From: an uncultured Alphaproteobacteria bacterium
GTDB lineage: Bacteria; Pseudomonadota; Alphaproteobacteria; HIMB59; GCA-002718135
DNA: 49,292 nt
Direction: 5' to 3'
Assembly (NCBI GenBank): GCA_902569865.1
Contig: CACFVT010000005.1
Span: 1-49,292, forward strand
Shown: in pieces, positions 48,654 to 49,292 of the stretch
Position numbering within the stretch: the stretch's first letter is position 1
Layout: each line of letters starts with the position of its first letter
Translations under genes and position numbers: made by a program
Notes under the pieces: generated by a model
Databases searched by the model: none
What the model saw: only the letters and a program-made list of their open reading frames with translations
Told to the model about the DNA's origin: nothing

Positions 48654-49292
48654 CTAATTTATAATATTATCAATTTTATGTAGGCATTTTTTTAAACCTA
48701 AATCGTAGTTAGTTTTTATAAAATGCTCTTTAAGAATTTCTACCCATTTAAACTTAACTTGAGATTGATAAAAACAATTTAAAGGATATGGCATATTAAA
48801 CATTTTTAATACTTCTTGACGTATGACATCGTTTGTTAGAACAGCTAACGATTCATGGATATATTTTTCAACAATTGTTTGCGTTTTTATATTTATTAAT
48901 GGCAAATCAAACAAACCGAGAAAACGAAAATATCTGTATATTCTCAAATAATCTTCCTTAATTCTATCTTCAATTTCTCCAATAAATTTTATTGTTTTTG
49001 CCTGCAGATCTTTTTGACCTTTATGATAGTCATAAAGCTTACAATCTTCGTCAAGATATAATGCGTTAAATGTAAAGTCCCTTCTTGCTGCATCCTTCTT
49101 CCAGTCTTTTGTAAACAATACTGAGGTATGTCGTCCAAGTTGGTTAATATCTTCTCTTAAAGAAGTGATTTGAATTTTTTTATTATTAGGATAAGCAATA
49201 ACGGACCCATATCGTATAGCAAAATCATCATATTCAATATTATTTTGATCTAATAACTCAAGTACATCATTAGGTTCTAGTGGGGTTGCAGC
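48654..49292 (-). CDS. CCA-adding enzyme / polynucleotide adenylyltransferase family protein, N-terminus outside the window
   Basis: Frame stays open past the listed ORF start to the window edge: ATPLEPNDVLELLDQNN...LREDINQLGRHTSVLFTKDWKKDAARRDFTFNALYLD; RIYRYFRFLGLF. Confidence 0.9.
   Translation of the reverse strand, partial: AATPLEPNDVLELLDQNNIEYDDFAIRYGSVIAYPNNKKIQITSLREDINQLGRHTSVLFTKDWKKDAARRDFTFNALYLDEDCKLYDYHKGQKDLQAKTIKFIGEIEDRIKEDYLRIYRYFRFLGLFDLPLINIKTQTIVEKYIHESLAVLTNDVIRQEVLKMFNMPYPLNCFYQSQVKFKWVEILKEHFIKTNYDLGLKKCLHKIDNIIN

Noticed and set aside
1-49292. tRNA/rRNA genes, CRISPR arrays, transposases, phage genes
   Set aside because: None recognised on reading; a tRNAscan or Infernal run would be needed to exclude small RNAs and riboswitches.

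Overview
AT-rich, very compact window that looks like a free-living marine alphaproteobacterium (lineage is inferred from gene content only). About 1-30 kb is accessory and dominated by organosulfur and methylated-osmolyte metabolism. It carries: an omega-amino-acid (taurine-type) aminotransferase, alanine dehydrogenase and phosphotransacetylase locus; a LacI / sugar-type ABC importer (no ATPase gene) / SDR block; an uncharacterised MetE-like, SnoaL-like and double-cupin block; a HpsN-like sulfopropanediol dehydrogenase; a CysC-like kinase plus small nucleotidyltransferase pair, divergent from aprM-aprB-aprA; cysQ; a Rieske oxygenase plus StcD-like flavoprotein pair; a DddP-like M24 protein (candidate DMSP lyase); and xsc (sulfoacetaldehyde acetyltransferase). 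About 30-49 kb is mostly housekeeping: uvrC, pgsA, moaDE, ilvE, a PetP/PetR-like regulator set with a histidine kinase, proC, lgt, prs, rplY, pth, ychF, petABC, trmL and a partial CCA-adding enzyme. The main observations are: a near-complete sulfonate-to-sulfite-to-APS route with no recognisable ATP sulfurylase but a small nucleotidyltransferase/kinase pair next to apr; an undescribed MetE-like/SnoaL/cupin cluster; a frameshift at an A8 run in the ureohydrolase gene; a 28-nt perfect palindrome between binding-protein and permease genes; a missed 59-aa membrane ORF; and three convergent gene pairs that overlap by exactly 4 nt through complementary stop codons. No tRNA, rRNA, CRISPR array or mobile element was recognised.
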